Virus record (IMG/VR): IMGVR_UViG_3300035670_000313
Coordinates: 1-50,081 of that record
Source of the DNA: a virus
Direction: 5' to 3' (one strand)
Length of the DNA: 50,081 nt
Every line of letters begins with the position of its first letter. Position 1 is the first letter of the stretch. The notes under the pieces are model-generated. The model saw only the letters and a list, made by a program, of their open reading frames with translations, made no database searches and was not told the origin of the DNA. The translations under genes were made by a program, and so were the position numbers. Shown one piece after another: positions 24,506 through 32,034 of the stretch.

Positions 24506-25383
24506 TGGACCGCAAAGTTTACTTTGGTAACTCAGTTAAGCAGATGTGGATACCTGCCCCTAAGACGGGCCTGAACGCCTCCTCGCAGGCTTTCTTTACC
24601 GATACCCAACTACTTACTGGTCGAGCTTATTTGCGTCGCTCAGCGGCCAACCACAGGCGTTTCTCGCCTGCTTGGGTCGGTGCGCTAAACGCTGACTCGG
24701 CATCCGACAGCTTGCACACCATCAAGGACTACTTCGATGGGCTTTACGGCGATGGCCCGTTCTACTGGCTGGACCCATTTGCCATTGATACCAACTTGCT
24801 ACCACCAAACTGGGCCGCTCCGATGCTCAGCGTTGCAGACTGGTCGCCAATCTCCTCCATTGGCACTAGCGCCTTGGTGGATACTCCGGCAAACACCCGC
24901 GACTACCCATACAAGTCGCTTGAACTCAGCTTTGGAGCATCAGTAGCTGAGAGCACCCAGTCTGTGCGAATCATCATCCCGACTGGGCACAAGCTGCACT
25001 TTGGTTGGCATGGGGAGCAGGTGAGCGGCGACGCATCTGTTTACCTACGTGCCTATCCTCGCACTGGTGGTGCCGCTACGGACTTCCTGGCAGACCCAAT
25101 TGCGGTAACCAGCGCTATCCGCACTAACGAGTCTGTCAGCGGAACGACCTACTCCATGGTTGATATAATTATTAAGAACCCTACCGCATCAGAGAGCGTC
25201 ATTGAGATTGCTGGCATGATTGCACAGGTGCTGCCAGAGACCGACTCAGTAGCTCAGGGTGGATTTATCTCAGGACGTGGAACAATGGGCTTGCAGTTCT
25301 CCTCAGCGCCTAGCATCACTTACATTTCATCCAAGCTTAACAGCGGATTTGTGGAGCTTGCCACTGACTTCATCGAGGAGTAG
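24505..25383 (+). CDS. Distal tail protein (Dit-like)
   Basis: 292 aa, TAATG overlap with the tape measure. N-terminal VYFGNSVKQMWIPAPKTG and RRFSPAWVG...IKDYFDGLYGDGPFYWLDP match the tail-associated N-terminal domain of actinophage minor tail proteins; the C-terminal half is a beta-sandwich like a carbohydrate-binding domain. Forms the hub linking tube and tip. Confidence 0.7.
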   Translation: MDRKVYFGNSVKQMWIPAPKTGLNASSQAFFTDTQLLTGRAYLRRSAANHRRFSPAWVGALNADSASDSLHTIKDYFDGLYGDGPFYWLDPFAIDTNLLPPNWAAPMLSVADWSPISSIGTSALVDTPANTRDYPYKSLELSFGASVAESTQSVRIIIPTGHKLHFGWHGEQVSGDASVYLRAYPRTGGAATDFLADPIAVTSAIRTNESVSGTTYSMVDIIIKNPTASESVIEIAGMIAQVLPETDSVAQGGFISGRGTMGLQFSSAPSITYISSKLNSGFVELATDFIEE

Positions 25384-25385
25384 CC

Positions 25386-26891
25386 TTGCCATCATTACAA
25401 ACGGTTAGCGGCAGTGGTAACTTTAAAGACGCTACTCTAATCTCATTCTCCTACTCTGAGGATGCAACTCCAAGCGACCCATATAAACTAGACGGCGGAA
25501 CTGGCCAGGTAAATGCTAGCGTAGTGGGCAACGAAGCGCCCAAGGGCAGTCGCATTGCAATCAACAACGAAGTCCGCCTAAGCGACGAGATTTACGGCGA
25601 TGTTTCATTTAACGTAAGACAAGTTTCAATTAATGAAAACTTGGTCAGCGTTGTTGGTGATACGGTTCAGGCAAAGCTCAACGTGGAGCGCACTGCTCCA
25701 CCTTACGGCAGCGATGCTGGCGGCTACACTCTTGCGACTGCAATCTATGACTACTGTGCACTTGCGGGCGTGACCCCAAACTTTGAGGCTGGGCTAGAAG
25801 CCAAGCTAGACCTGATTGACGTTGACTTTATCGGCTGGCAAGGTAATGTTTGGGAGTATCTAAAGATGCTCTGTGCAGCTTGCCCAATTGACGAGGACAA
25901 TGGCCTGCTTGAAATGTACATTCAGGATGACCAGCTTTGGTTCAGACAGGGGCTTAGCTTTGAGCTGGACAACGCTAGGCAAATAGGCAGCGAAAGCATC
26001 ACAATCAATTCCTTTGATGGCGCACAGCAGGTTACTGTTGCTAAATATGCAACTGATTACAGGGCTGACTCTGTCGTTAGGCAGCAGGGCGCAGAGAACG
26101 CGGGCTTTGCAAATCTAGAAAATGTATCAATTACCGACTCGATGCAGGTAAGCGCTAATGAGCGTATTGTGAGGCGAGTTGCCATCAACGCATCGCTAGA
26201 AAGCGTCAATCAGCCAGTTCCAGTTGCAAGCATTACGTCGCTGCCTTACAGTGGAGTAACTGGGGAGTACGTGATTGTTGGTAAAGATGGGCTGCCAATT
26301 CAGCCAGCCCAATGGGAGTCGCAGGGCGGCTCCTTAGCTGTGCGTCTGACTGAGAACCCTAACGAGATTGAACTTGAGATTGTAGGCGCAAACTTTCCTG
26401 AGCTTGAACCGTTTAGGATTGGTGTTGAGAGCTCCGGCGACGAGGAGTACCCAGCGCTTTATATTACTGGCACTGGAGTTTTCTTTGAGAAGTCCGAGCA
26501 CACAATCTATACTGGCGCTAGGGCGGACACGGATGTCAACGCACCGCAGATTGATAATCCTTTCATCACCGACGACAACAAGCTTTGGACTAGAGGAGTT
26601 GCTGCAGCCCAGGCGATTGCAGGACCATCATATCAGCTAAACCAAGAGATGCCATCTGGCGTTACTTTTGGCCAGTCGGTGGGAGCGGTAGTTTCAAGCA
26701 ATGACAGCAAGTTTAGAATTACAAGCATTAGCTATTCACACACTGGCGCTAGCCTAACTGGCAAGCAACATGTCACGTTTGCAGATTTCAACACCGCATG
26801 GGACGGCGAGACCTTTGACGACTTTAACACTGCCATGGATGGCCTGAGCTTTGACGAGTTCAGCGTAATCCCACTATCCAAGGAGAACTAA
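25386..26891 (+). CDS. Minor tail protein (Tal-like hub)
   Basis: 501 aa, TTG start with GAGGAG upstream; no better codon lies in the two-base gap after the Dit stop. N-terminal beta barrel with EDATPSDPYKLDGGTGQVNA, then WQGNVWEYLKMLCAACPIDE, which resembles hub proteins of the gp27/Tal group. C-terminal repeats DFNTAWDGETFDDFNTAMDG are typical of actinophage minor tail proteins. No peptidase motif. Confidence 0.65.
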   Translation: MPSLQTVSGSGNFKDATLISFSYSEDATPSDPYKLDGGTGQVNASVVGNEAPKGSRIAINNEVRLSDEIYGDVSFNVRQVSINENLVSVVGDTVQAKLNVERTAPPYGSDAGGYTLATAIYDYCALAGVTPNFEAGLEAKLDLIDVDFIGWQGNVWEYLKMLCAACPIDEDNGLLEMYIQDDQLWFRQGLSFELDNARQIGSESITINSFDGAQQVTVAKYATDYRADSVVRQQGAENAGFANLENVSITDSMQVSANERIVRRVAINASLESVNQPVPVASITSLPYSGVTGEYVIVGKDGLPIQPAQWESQGGSLAVRLTENPNEIELEIVGANFPELEPFRIGVESSGDEEYPALYITGTGVFFEKSEHTIYTGARADTDVNAPQIDNPFITDDNKLWTRGVAAAQAIAGPSYQLNQEMPSGVTFGQSVGAVVSSNDSKFRITSISYSHTGASLTGKQHVTFADFNTAWDGETFDDFNTAMDGLSFDEFSVIPLSKEN

Positions 26892-28066
26892 TGACATTTC
26901 CATCTAACAATTTGCCGACTGCATCTAGGAACTGGGCACGTGAGGTAGAGAAAAAAGTCACGAACCTTGAGAGCAGCTTCCGCTCAGCTGAAGTTAACAA
27001 CGTTACACGTGACAGTCAGCTCAGCGTTACGGCAAACACTGCACTAAGTGTAGCAACTGTAGCGCAGCAGGCTGCTACTGATGCAAATAATGCAATTAAT
27101 GGCCTAATAAGCCTTGGCTCTGATGGCTCAAGTTATGATGTAGCTGCAGGAAATATTACAGCTGGTACTGTTAGCGGTCTTAATGTGGTTGGAGGCACTC
27201 TTTCAACTTCTGGTGCTAGGCACGTTGAAATCTCTGGAACCCAGGCAACTTTTTACGATAATAGCGGGGCTTTTTCAGGACGAGTAACTGCAGCTGAAGA
27301 TGGCAGAGCTGCCACTTTGTACATTGGAACCGGAGTCAGCGGTGTATTTATGTACAATGGAGGTCTTGAGCTAGAGGCCAATGGCCTTGTCCAGGTCACT
27401 GGTGGCAATGGCTTTCACTCTGCAGGTCCAATCAGCACTGACTCAAACTTAACTGTTGATGGTTCTTTAACTGTTGGGTCCTTTAACCCATCATCAATCA
27501 GCACTGGTTCGATTACGGCATCATCGTTAACAGTTGGGACAAGTCAAGTTAATTCAACAAGCATTTATGGTCAGTCGGTAACCGGAGACAGCGTCGGTGG
27601 CGGCTTTGCAAACTTTACTGGTTCCGTAACGGGGCAAAGCGGAGTTTCAAGTGGCGGTGCCTTGACTAGAACCCAGCTTGCTGGTGGTGGCACTACTGGA
27701 GCATCAATCACCGACGGTGGAAACTTTGTTAGAACCAGCTCGTCTGCTAGGTACAAGACAGATATTCAAGACCTTGACATTGCTTATGAGACCGTACTAT
27801 CCTTGCAGCCTAAAAAATTCAGGCGTAAAGATGAAGTAGAATCTCGTGGAGATGAGGCTAGATATTACCCTGGATTTATTGCTGAGGACCTAGCAGGCAC
27901 AGGGATGGACATCTTTGCTTTTTATGAGAAGCTAGAGGATGGTTCAACTAGGCCAGATGGCATCCACTATGCTGAGCTAACTGCAGCTTTGATTTCTGCC
28001 TTAAAGCATCAAGACCAGCTAATCAAAGACCTGACAGCCCGCATCGAAGCGCTAGAGTCCAGATAG
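26891..28066 (+). CDS. Tail fibre with S74 intramolecular chaperone
   Basis: 391 aa, TAATG overlap. Residues 1-60 are an anchor helix (LPTASRNWAREVEKKVTNLE) similar to the N-terminus of the collagen-like protein at 3779. The middle is a Ser/Thr/Gly-rich beta shaft. From about residue 284, SSARYKTDI starts a peptidase S74 / endosialidase-type chaperone domain with candidate Ser285 and Lys289 dyad, ending in a coiled coil (QLIKDLTARIEALES). Family knowledge: the domain trimerises the fibre and then cleaves itself off. Confidence 0.85.
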   Translation: MTFPSNNLPTASRNWAREVEKKVTNLESSFRSAEVNNVTRDSQLSVTANTALSVATVAQQAATDANNAINGLISLGSDGSSYDVAAGNITAGTVSGLNVVGGTLSTSGARHVEISGTQATFYDNSGAFSGRVTAAEDGRAATLYIGTGVSGVFMYNGGLELEANGLVQVTGGNGFHSAGPISTDSNLTVDGSLTVGSFNPSSISTGSITASSLTVGTSQVNSTSIYGQSVTGDSVGGGFANFTGSVTGQSGVSSGGALTRTQLAGGGTTGASITDGGNFVRTSSSARYKTDIQDLDIAYETVLSLQPKKFRRKDEVESRGDEARYYPGFIAEDLAGTGMDIFAFYEKLEDGSTRPDGIHYAELTAALISALKHQDQLIKDLTARIEALESR

Positions 28067-28074
28067 GATAAAAT
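28067..28074 (+). promoter_or_regulatory. Leaderless promoter GGA-TAAAAT
   Basis: TAAAAT at 28069-28074, overlapping the end of the fibre gene (TAG stop just upstream) and six bases before ATG 28081. Confidence 0.6.
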
Positions 28075-28080
28075 AGACAC

Positions 28081-28443
28081 ATGGCAACTACTCCAAAGGG
28101 AATCTATTACCCAACCGCAAGCGACCAGGTAGCACCGCTACACACCGTGTTCGCTGGCGTTGCCTCAAGCGTTGATGCGGCCCTGCCCCTATCTGGCAGC
28201 GAGGCTGTCAGCTTCAGCGGAACAACTGCGGGTGCAACTCAGACCGTGACTGTAACCTTTGCCACTACCCAGCCGACTGCGCCATCTAAAATCTTAGCAA
28301 CTGTGCGTGGGCCAGTCAGCGGCTCTAGCTCCTATGTCGTGACGGTTATGAACAGTACAACCACAAGCTTTACTGCAATTATCTATAGGCTGAACGCGGG
28401 CTCAGCACAAAACATTAACCTAGTCTGGTCGGTGATGAACTAA
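28081..28443 (+). CDS. Small beta-sandwich tail protein
   Basis: 120 aa. N-terminal PKGIYYPTASDQVAPLHTVF is common at the start of actinophage minor tail proteins. The remaining ~85 residues alternate hydrophobic and polar residues (VTVTFATTQPTAPSKILATV), as in H-type-lectin-like domains. Leaderless start; stop overlaps the endolysin ATG (TAATG). Probably tail-tip associated. Confidence 0.55.
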   Translation: MATTPKGIYYPTASDQVAPLHTVFAGVASSVDAALPLSGSEAVSFSGTTAGATQTVTVTFATTQPTAPSKILATVRGPVSGSSSYVVTVMNSTTTSFTAIIYRLNAGSAQNINLVWSVMN

Positions 28444-29048
28444 TGCCACGTTTACCTTTTCCTGAGTCAACTATAACTGGAGTCTATGGCTCTATGTCTG
28501 AGTTCCGTAAGAAGAACGGAATGCAGGCACACTCTGGTACTGACTTTGCGCCAGCTGGTAGCAACAAGAAGAAGGCTCTAATCCCATTTGTTGCGAAGGG
28601 CAAGATTACCCTAATCCAGTGGAGCAATGTTCTCGGCTGGGTTGTTGAGCACACCGCCTGGGACGTAAAGAAGAAGAAGGCAGCCTACATCGGCTACTCC
28701 CACCTAGCTTGCGCTAAGCATGGCGTTAACTGCAAGGGTGGGCACGATGCTGCTATTGCAATTCCTAGCCTTAAGGTAGGCCAGGAGATTGAGGAAGGCG
28801 CAACTGTGCTGGAGATGGGCAACACTGGCTCAGCTTCCAGTGCAAAGCACCTGCACTTGACAATCTCGTGGAAGCACAAGGGTGTATTCGGCATGACTGC
28901 CGACAAGTTTGATTTTGTAGAATGGGTGAAGACGCAGGTAGTTCCTGCCGTAAAGGGCGCAGTAAAGAAAGCAGCTGCAAAAGTATCAGCAGCTGATACA
29001 AAAACAGCTAAAAAGACATGCGCAACATGTGGACAGGAAATCAAGTGA
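28443..29048 (+). CDS. Endolysin, M23-family peptidase
   Basis: 201 aa. Zinc ligands of the LytM/M23 fold are visible: HSGTD (H30, D34), YSH (H87) and HLH (H136, H138). The family cuts peptidoglycan cross-bridges. A Lys/Ala-rich linker (~165-190) leads to a short C-terminal CxxC zinc-ribbon-like end (CATCGQ). No signal peptide, so export needs the holin. Could also be a virion-associated wall hydrolase, but the two membrane proteins directly downstream favour a lysis cassette. Confidence 0.85.
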   Translation: MPRLPFPESTITGVYGSMSEFRKKNGMQAHSGTDFAPAGSNKKKALIPFVAKGKITLIQWSNVLGWVVEHTAWDVKKKKAAYIGYSHLACAKHGVNCKGGHDAAIAIPSLKVGQEIEEGATVLEMGNTGSASSAKHLHLTISWKHKGVFGMTADKFDFVEWVKTQVVPAVKGAVKKAAAKVSAADTKTAKKTCATCGQEIK

Positions 29049-29386
29049 TTGACAAGCTAAAAAATATTCTCATCCGTTCTATCGGTGTAATTATGTTCGC
29101 CTTTATTCCAGGCATGGCAGTTGGCGGTCCAACCGTCGGCTGGCTTATGGGTGGTGTAATTGGTGTTGCAACCGTTTTCTCTAGCATCATCATTTTCTTC
29201 GGTGTGCAGCTAGCTTGGGATGCAATGATTTCTCATGAAGATATTGAGAAGGGCTTTAGGGCCGCAGTTGCTAAGCAAGCTGCCGAGAACGAGGATGTTC
29301 GCAAGGCAGTAGAAGACCAGTCTGCAAACTACGATGGATTTGATGACATCGAGTTTGACGACTCTGACCCGGAACTATCCAAGTAA
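29045..29386 (+). CDS. Holin-like membrane protein
   Basis: 113 aa from GTG 29045, which overlaps the endolysin stop (GTGA) and follows GGACAGGA. An in-frame ATG at 29018 lies inside the endolysin. Two membrane segments, IGVIMFAFIPGMAVGG and VGWLMGGVIGVATVFSSIII (residues ~12-52), then an acidic soluble tail. Position between endolysin and a second small membrane protein suggests holin function. Confidence 0.65.
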   Translation: MIDKLKNILIRSIGVIMFAFIPGMAVGGPTVGWLMGGVIGVATVFSSIIIFFGVQLAWDAMISHEDIEKGFRAAVAKQAAENEDVRKAVEDQSANYDGFDDIEFDDSDPELSK

Positions 29387-29400
29387 GTTAGGATTGCACA

Positions 29401-29658
29401 ATGGCAGAGTCAGCTAACAATAGGGATTGGGTAGAGGTACTCGTTGCCATTGGGCGCATCGAGGAAGGCATTAAAGGATTGCGTGACTCCATCGAGAGAC
29501 TAGATAAAAAATCTGACGCGCAAGACAGTGCAATCAATGAGATGCAGCTGGAAATTCAGCAGCTAAAGACTCAGCGTAGCACCGTCAAGGAAAACGTAGC
29601 ACTACTAATCTCAGTGCTCGCGGTTATCACAGCGTTATATAGTGTTCTAGGAAACTAG
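29401..29658 (+). CDS. XhlA-like holin / holin-associated protein
   Basis: 85 aa. Residues ~15-60 form a coiled coil (IGRIEEGIKGLRDSIERLDK), followed by one C-terminal membrane segment NVALLISVLAVITALYSVLG. This layout is that of haemolysin XhlA-type phage proteins that act with a holin and endolysin. Last gene before the bidirectional terminator. Confidence 0.7.
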   Translation: MAESANNRDWVEVLVAIGRIEEGIKGLRDSIERLDKKSDAQDSAINEMQLEIQQLKTQRSTVKENVALLISVLAVITALYSVLGN

Positions 29659-29681
29659 GACGGTTAGAAACCCGACAAGCG

Positions 29682-29714
29682 AGAACCCCCCTGCAGAGGT
29701 GACAGGGGGGTTCT
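29682..29714. terminator. Bidirectional terminator between converging units
   Basis: AGAACCCCCCTG (29682-29693) pairs perfectly with CAGGGGGGTTCT (29703-29714), loop of nine, with T-rich DNA on both sides. It stops the rightward late unit and the leftward early unit, whose last gene ends at 29718. Confidence 0.9.
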
Positions 29715-29717
29715 TCG

Positions 29718-30035
29718 TTATTCGTCTTCGTTATCTTCGTAAAAGCGGGCAGCTTCCTCTCTGACTGCCTCGGCATCGAACTGCATATGAGCGTGACAGA
29801 ACTGGCAGGGAACCGGCTCTAGGCAGGGCCTATCGCAGTGCTCACACCAGAAGTGTTTATCCTCTGTGCCAGCGTCTACAACAGGATTTCCACAACCACA
29901 GACCATTAGCACAGACAGGGTCATGCCCGTCTCTTTGTCTGTCATTGTGTAGCCTAGATACTCGTGCTCTGGCTCGGAAAATGCAGGCGGTGGAACTTCT
30001 AGCTTAAAAAGCCTAGCTATCCACCGCCGAATCAT
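29718..30035 (-). CDS. Zinc-ribbon protein
   Basis: 105 aa. Six or more cysteines in CGCGNP, CEHCDRPC and CQFCHAH (residues ~46-82) give two treble-clef/ribbon sites; the N-terminus is basic (IRRWIARLFKLE) and the C-terminus acidic. ATGA-type overlap with the exonuclease gene upstream. No known family recognised; possibly DNA- or RNA-binding, or a partner of the exonuclease. Confidence 0.6.
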   Translation of the reverse strand: MIRRWIARLFKLEVPPPAFSEPEHEYLGYTMTDKETGMTLSVLMVCGCGNPVVDAGTEDKHFWCEHCDRPCLEPVPCQFCHAHMQFDAEAVREEAARFYEDNEDE

Positions 30036-30766
30036 ATCGCCCTTGTTACTGTTTTGTTAATTGAGATTGGTCCACGTTGCCACTTGCCACAATCTTGGCA
30101 TTGGAATCTGTGGTAAGTGCCCGACGCACTTCGTGCCACGCCTCTGCGCTGTAGGTGAGCAGAGCCACAGACCAAGCATCCCTCTTCGAGCCCATCATGC
30201 AGTGCTCGGTTTGGGTGGCCAGGAATCCAAGGCTTCAGAATCTCATAGAGGTCAATCAGTAGGTTGACATCCTGAATCTGGTACTTCTTCATCTCGGCCC
30301 AGGCCTTATTGTCGCCAGCCATACACTTCTTCCAGAGGTCGAAGCCTGAGTGTTGCACCTTGGCTCCGACACCCAGCGTCTGTGCCACGTAGTCCAGCTT
30401 GTTGCTTGGGAACTTGAACTGTGACTTCACGGCTAGCATCAAGTCCATCTCCTTGTAGGGTGATGGTGGCTTCATGCCCGCCTGCAAAAGCTCACGCTTC
30501 AAGTGCTTGGAGTCAAATGCCTTTGAGTTCCAGCCGACTAGTACATCGGCCTCGTCCAGCAGGCGGTGAACTTCCTGCAGCATGGCCTCTTTACCATCGT
30601 GGTGCACAGACTTGAAGATTACCTTCTTCTCTCCGTACCAGCGAGCGCCGAAGCACAGCATCTCGGTTGACTCCTCAATCTGGTTGATGGCAATGTTCTG
30701 CTTGAACAGGCCCCAGACGTAGGCCAGGTTTGGCGTTGTTTCAATGTCAAGAAAGAGTATCTTCAT
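30032..30766 (-). CDS. DEDD 3'-5' exonuclease with C-terminal zinc ribbon
   Basis: 244 aa from ATG 30766, which overlaps the previous stop as TAATG. RNase H-like exonuclease motifs: FLDIETTP (D7, E9), VGWNSKAFDSKHL (Exo II) and YQIQDVNLL (Exo III). C-terminal CLVCGS...CQDCGKW binds zinc. Related to the exonuclease domain of B-family polymerases and YprB-type nucleases, but no polymerase domain follows. Likely proof-reading or recombination nuclease. Confidence 0.8.
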   Translation of the reverse strand: MKILFLDIETTPNLAYVWGLFKQNIAINQIEESTEMLCFGARWYGEKKVIFKSVHHDGKEAMLQEVHRLLDEADVLVGWNSKAFDSKHLKRELLQAGMKPPSPYKEMDLMLAVKSQFKFPSNKLDYVAQTLGVGAKVQHSGFDLWKKCMAGDNKAWAEMKKYQIQDVNLLIDLYEILKPWIPGHPNRALHDGLEEGCLVCGSAHLQRRGVARSASGTYHRFQCQDCGKWQRGPISINKTVTRAI

Positions 30767-31431
30767 TAATCTACCTTCAATCCATTGACCCAAGTTCTGC
30801 CAGCGTCACCGCCCCAAGCGTCCCACGCAACGCGTCCTGGGCTTGGGTAGCCCTTCTCGCCCGCATTGAAACCAGTGGCCTGCTTGTCCACTGCATGGCG
30901 AGCAAAGTAAGCCCGCATCTTTACTACTACATCTCGGCCTACAGAGCCACCAGCAGCGAGCTGTGAAGCTCGACGGCGACCAGTCGCAGTAAAGCCATCG
31001 CCAGCCTTGCCTTCTTCAATCCACTTGATTGCTCGCTTAGCTGCACTCTGGACTCCAGCTGGAACCTTGTAGCTTGCAGCTGCTTCACGCAGTGACTCTC
31101 TTGCGTTTACAAGCCCGGGAGGAATCATTGCAAATCGACATGCGCCATCCTCTTCGATGTCCTGGTCAATCGCACTGCACTCAATCCCATCCTCGGTCAT
31201 CTGGTGGAACACACAGTTACCGCACTTTACACCAATCTCAAGGTTTGGGTTGTCAGCGGGTCCATCGTAGCCAGCATTTACTGCGCTGCCTTCGGACTGG
31301 AACTTGCCGAACTCTTGTACAACGCCGAGTAGAGCATCAACCACTGCCTTCTCGTCGCCATCAATCTGTGCGTAAAGGTCCTCGCTGAACTCTTTTACTC
31401 TAATAGGTAGTTTCTTTTTGCTCGCTGGCAT
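30766..31431 (-). CDS. Four-cysteine protein with DUF6321-like C-terminus
   Basis: 221 aa from ATG 31431 (TAATG overlap, GGGGGG upstream). Residues ~65-105 hold CGNCVFH...C...C, the four-cysteine pattern of small iron-sulfur or zinc domains in phage XkdF-like proteins. The C-terminal half (VPAGVQSAAKRAIKWIEEGK, RAYFARHAVD, GRVAWDAWGGDAGRTW) is a domain repeatedly seen in phage structural and replication proteins. Function unknown; located among replication genes rather than capsid genes. Confidence 0.55.
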   Translation of the reverse strand: MPASKKKLPIRVKEFSEDLYAQIDGDEKAVVDALLGVVQEFGKFQSEGSAVNAGYDGPADNPNLEIGVKCGNCVFHQMTEDGIECSAIDQDIEEDGACRFAMIPPGLVNARESLREAAASYKVPAGVQSAAKRAIKWIEEGKAGDGFTATGRRRASQLAAGGSVGRDVVVKMRAYFARHAVDKQATGFNAGEKGYPSPGRVAWDAWGGDAGRTWVNGLKVD

Positions 31432-31874
31432 TAATCCCCCCACCCTTCCTTTAATATAGTTGCATGTTTGTTATTGCGTAGGTAAATTATACCATGGCGG
31501 ACCGCGTCGTTGGCGTGGGGCCTGCCTGGGGCGTGGAATCCAAGCTTACGGAGTCGGTCATCTCCACAGAGTGCCTTTTGGCTTGGCTTCTGGTAGATAA
31601 TAGGTGTCAGTGCCTTGGGGTATAATGCTTCCAATGCACCGATGATGTAGACAGGGCTAAGGTCAGCCCCATAAACACCCTCTCGCAAGTCGAATGACTC
31701 ACAGATAATCTGGTCGAACTCCCAATCTTCTAGTTCGTCCCAGTGGAAGTCAAGGAATCCCTGCAAACCATTTGGAATCTGCCAAGTTTTGATTAGGTTG
31801 TACTCTGTGTCTCCGTATTCAATTATGGCTACTCCAGTTGTCCCGCCGGGGTCAAGGCTTAGCATTGTCGTCAT
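31431..31874 (-). CDS. RuvC-like / RNase H-fold nuclease
   Basis: 147 aa. Starts with MLSLDPGGTTGVAI, the first acidic motif of RuvC-like resolvases; a second acidic stretch (IICESFDLREG) and a C-terminal HANDAVRHG follow, as in Holliday-junction resolvases of the RuvC/YqgF group. SD GAGGAG. Expected to resolve branched DNA before packaging or during recombination. Confidence 0.75.
   Translation of the reverse strand: MTTMLSLDPGGTTGVAIIEYGDTEYNLIKTWQIPNGLQGFLDFHWDELEDWEFDQIICESFDLREGVYGADLSPVYIIGALEALYPKALTPIIYQKPSQKALCGDDRLRKLGFHAPGRPHANDAVRHGIIYLRNNKHATILKEGWGD
31486..31494 (-). promoter_or_regulatory. Possible internal leftward promoter TGG-TATAAT
   Basis: Within the end of the resolvase gene, read leftward: TGGTATAAT about 55 bases before the next start codon. 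Same form as the late-type elements but the only clear leftward one; could be chance. Confidence 0.3.
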
Positions 31875-32034
31875 TTAACTTCTCCTCCTTCATCTTTACT
31901 ATCTGAGTCATCTGGTAGCAAGCCACCGACAACGGGTACCTGAAGCCCATTTCGTACTTCATGGCATGAAATAGAACTGCCTCTTGGTCGAACTTTACGT
32001 TATCGAACTTTGCGTTTCTACTGTAGTTATCCAT
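31852..32034 (-). CDS. Small hypothetical protein
   Basis: 60 aa, ATG overlaps the primase stop (TAATG). Sequence NVKFDQEAVLFHAMKYEMG then SVACYQMTQIVKMKEEKLND suggests two helices; the C-terminus overlaps the resolvase start by 23 nt. No family recognised. Translationally coupled to the primase-helicase and resolvase. Confidence 0.6.
   Translation of the reverse strand: MDNYSRNAKFDNVKFDQEAVLFHAMKYEMGFRYPLSVACYQMTQIVKMKEEKLNDDNAKP

Noticed and set aside
25160-25172. TATAAT within the distal tail gene
   Set aside because: Not at a gene border and lacks the TGR extension.
31615-31626. TATAAT on the plus strand
   Set aside because: Inside a leftward gene with no rightward gene downstream; likely chance.
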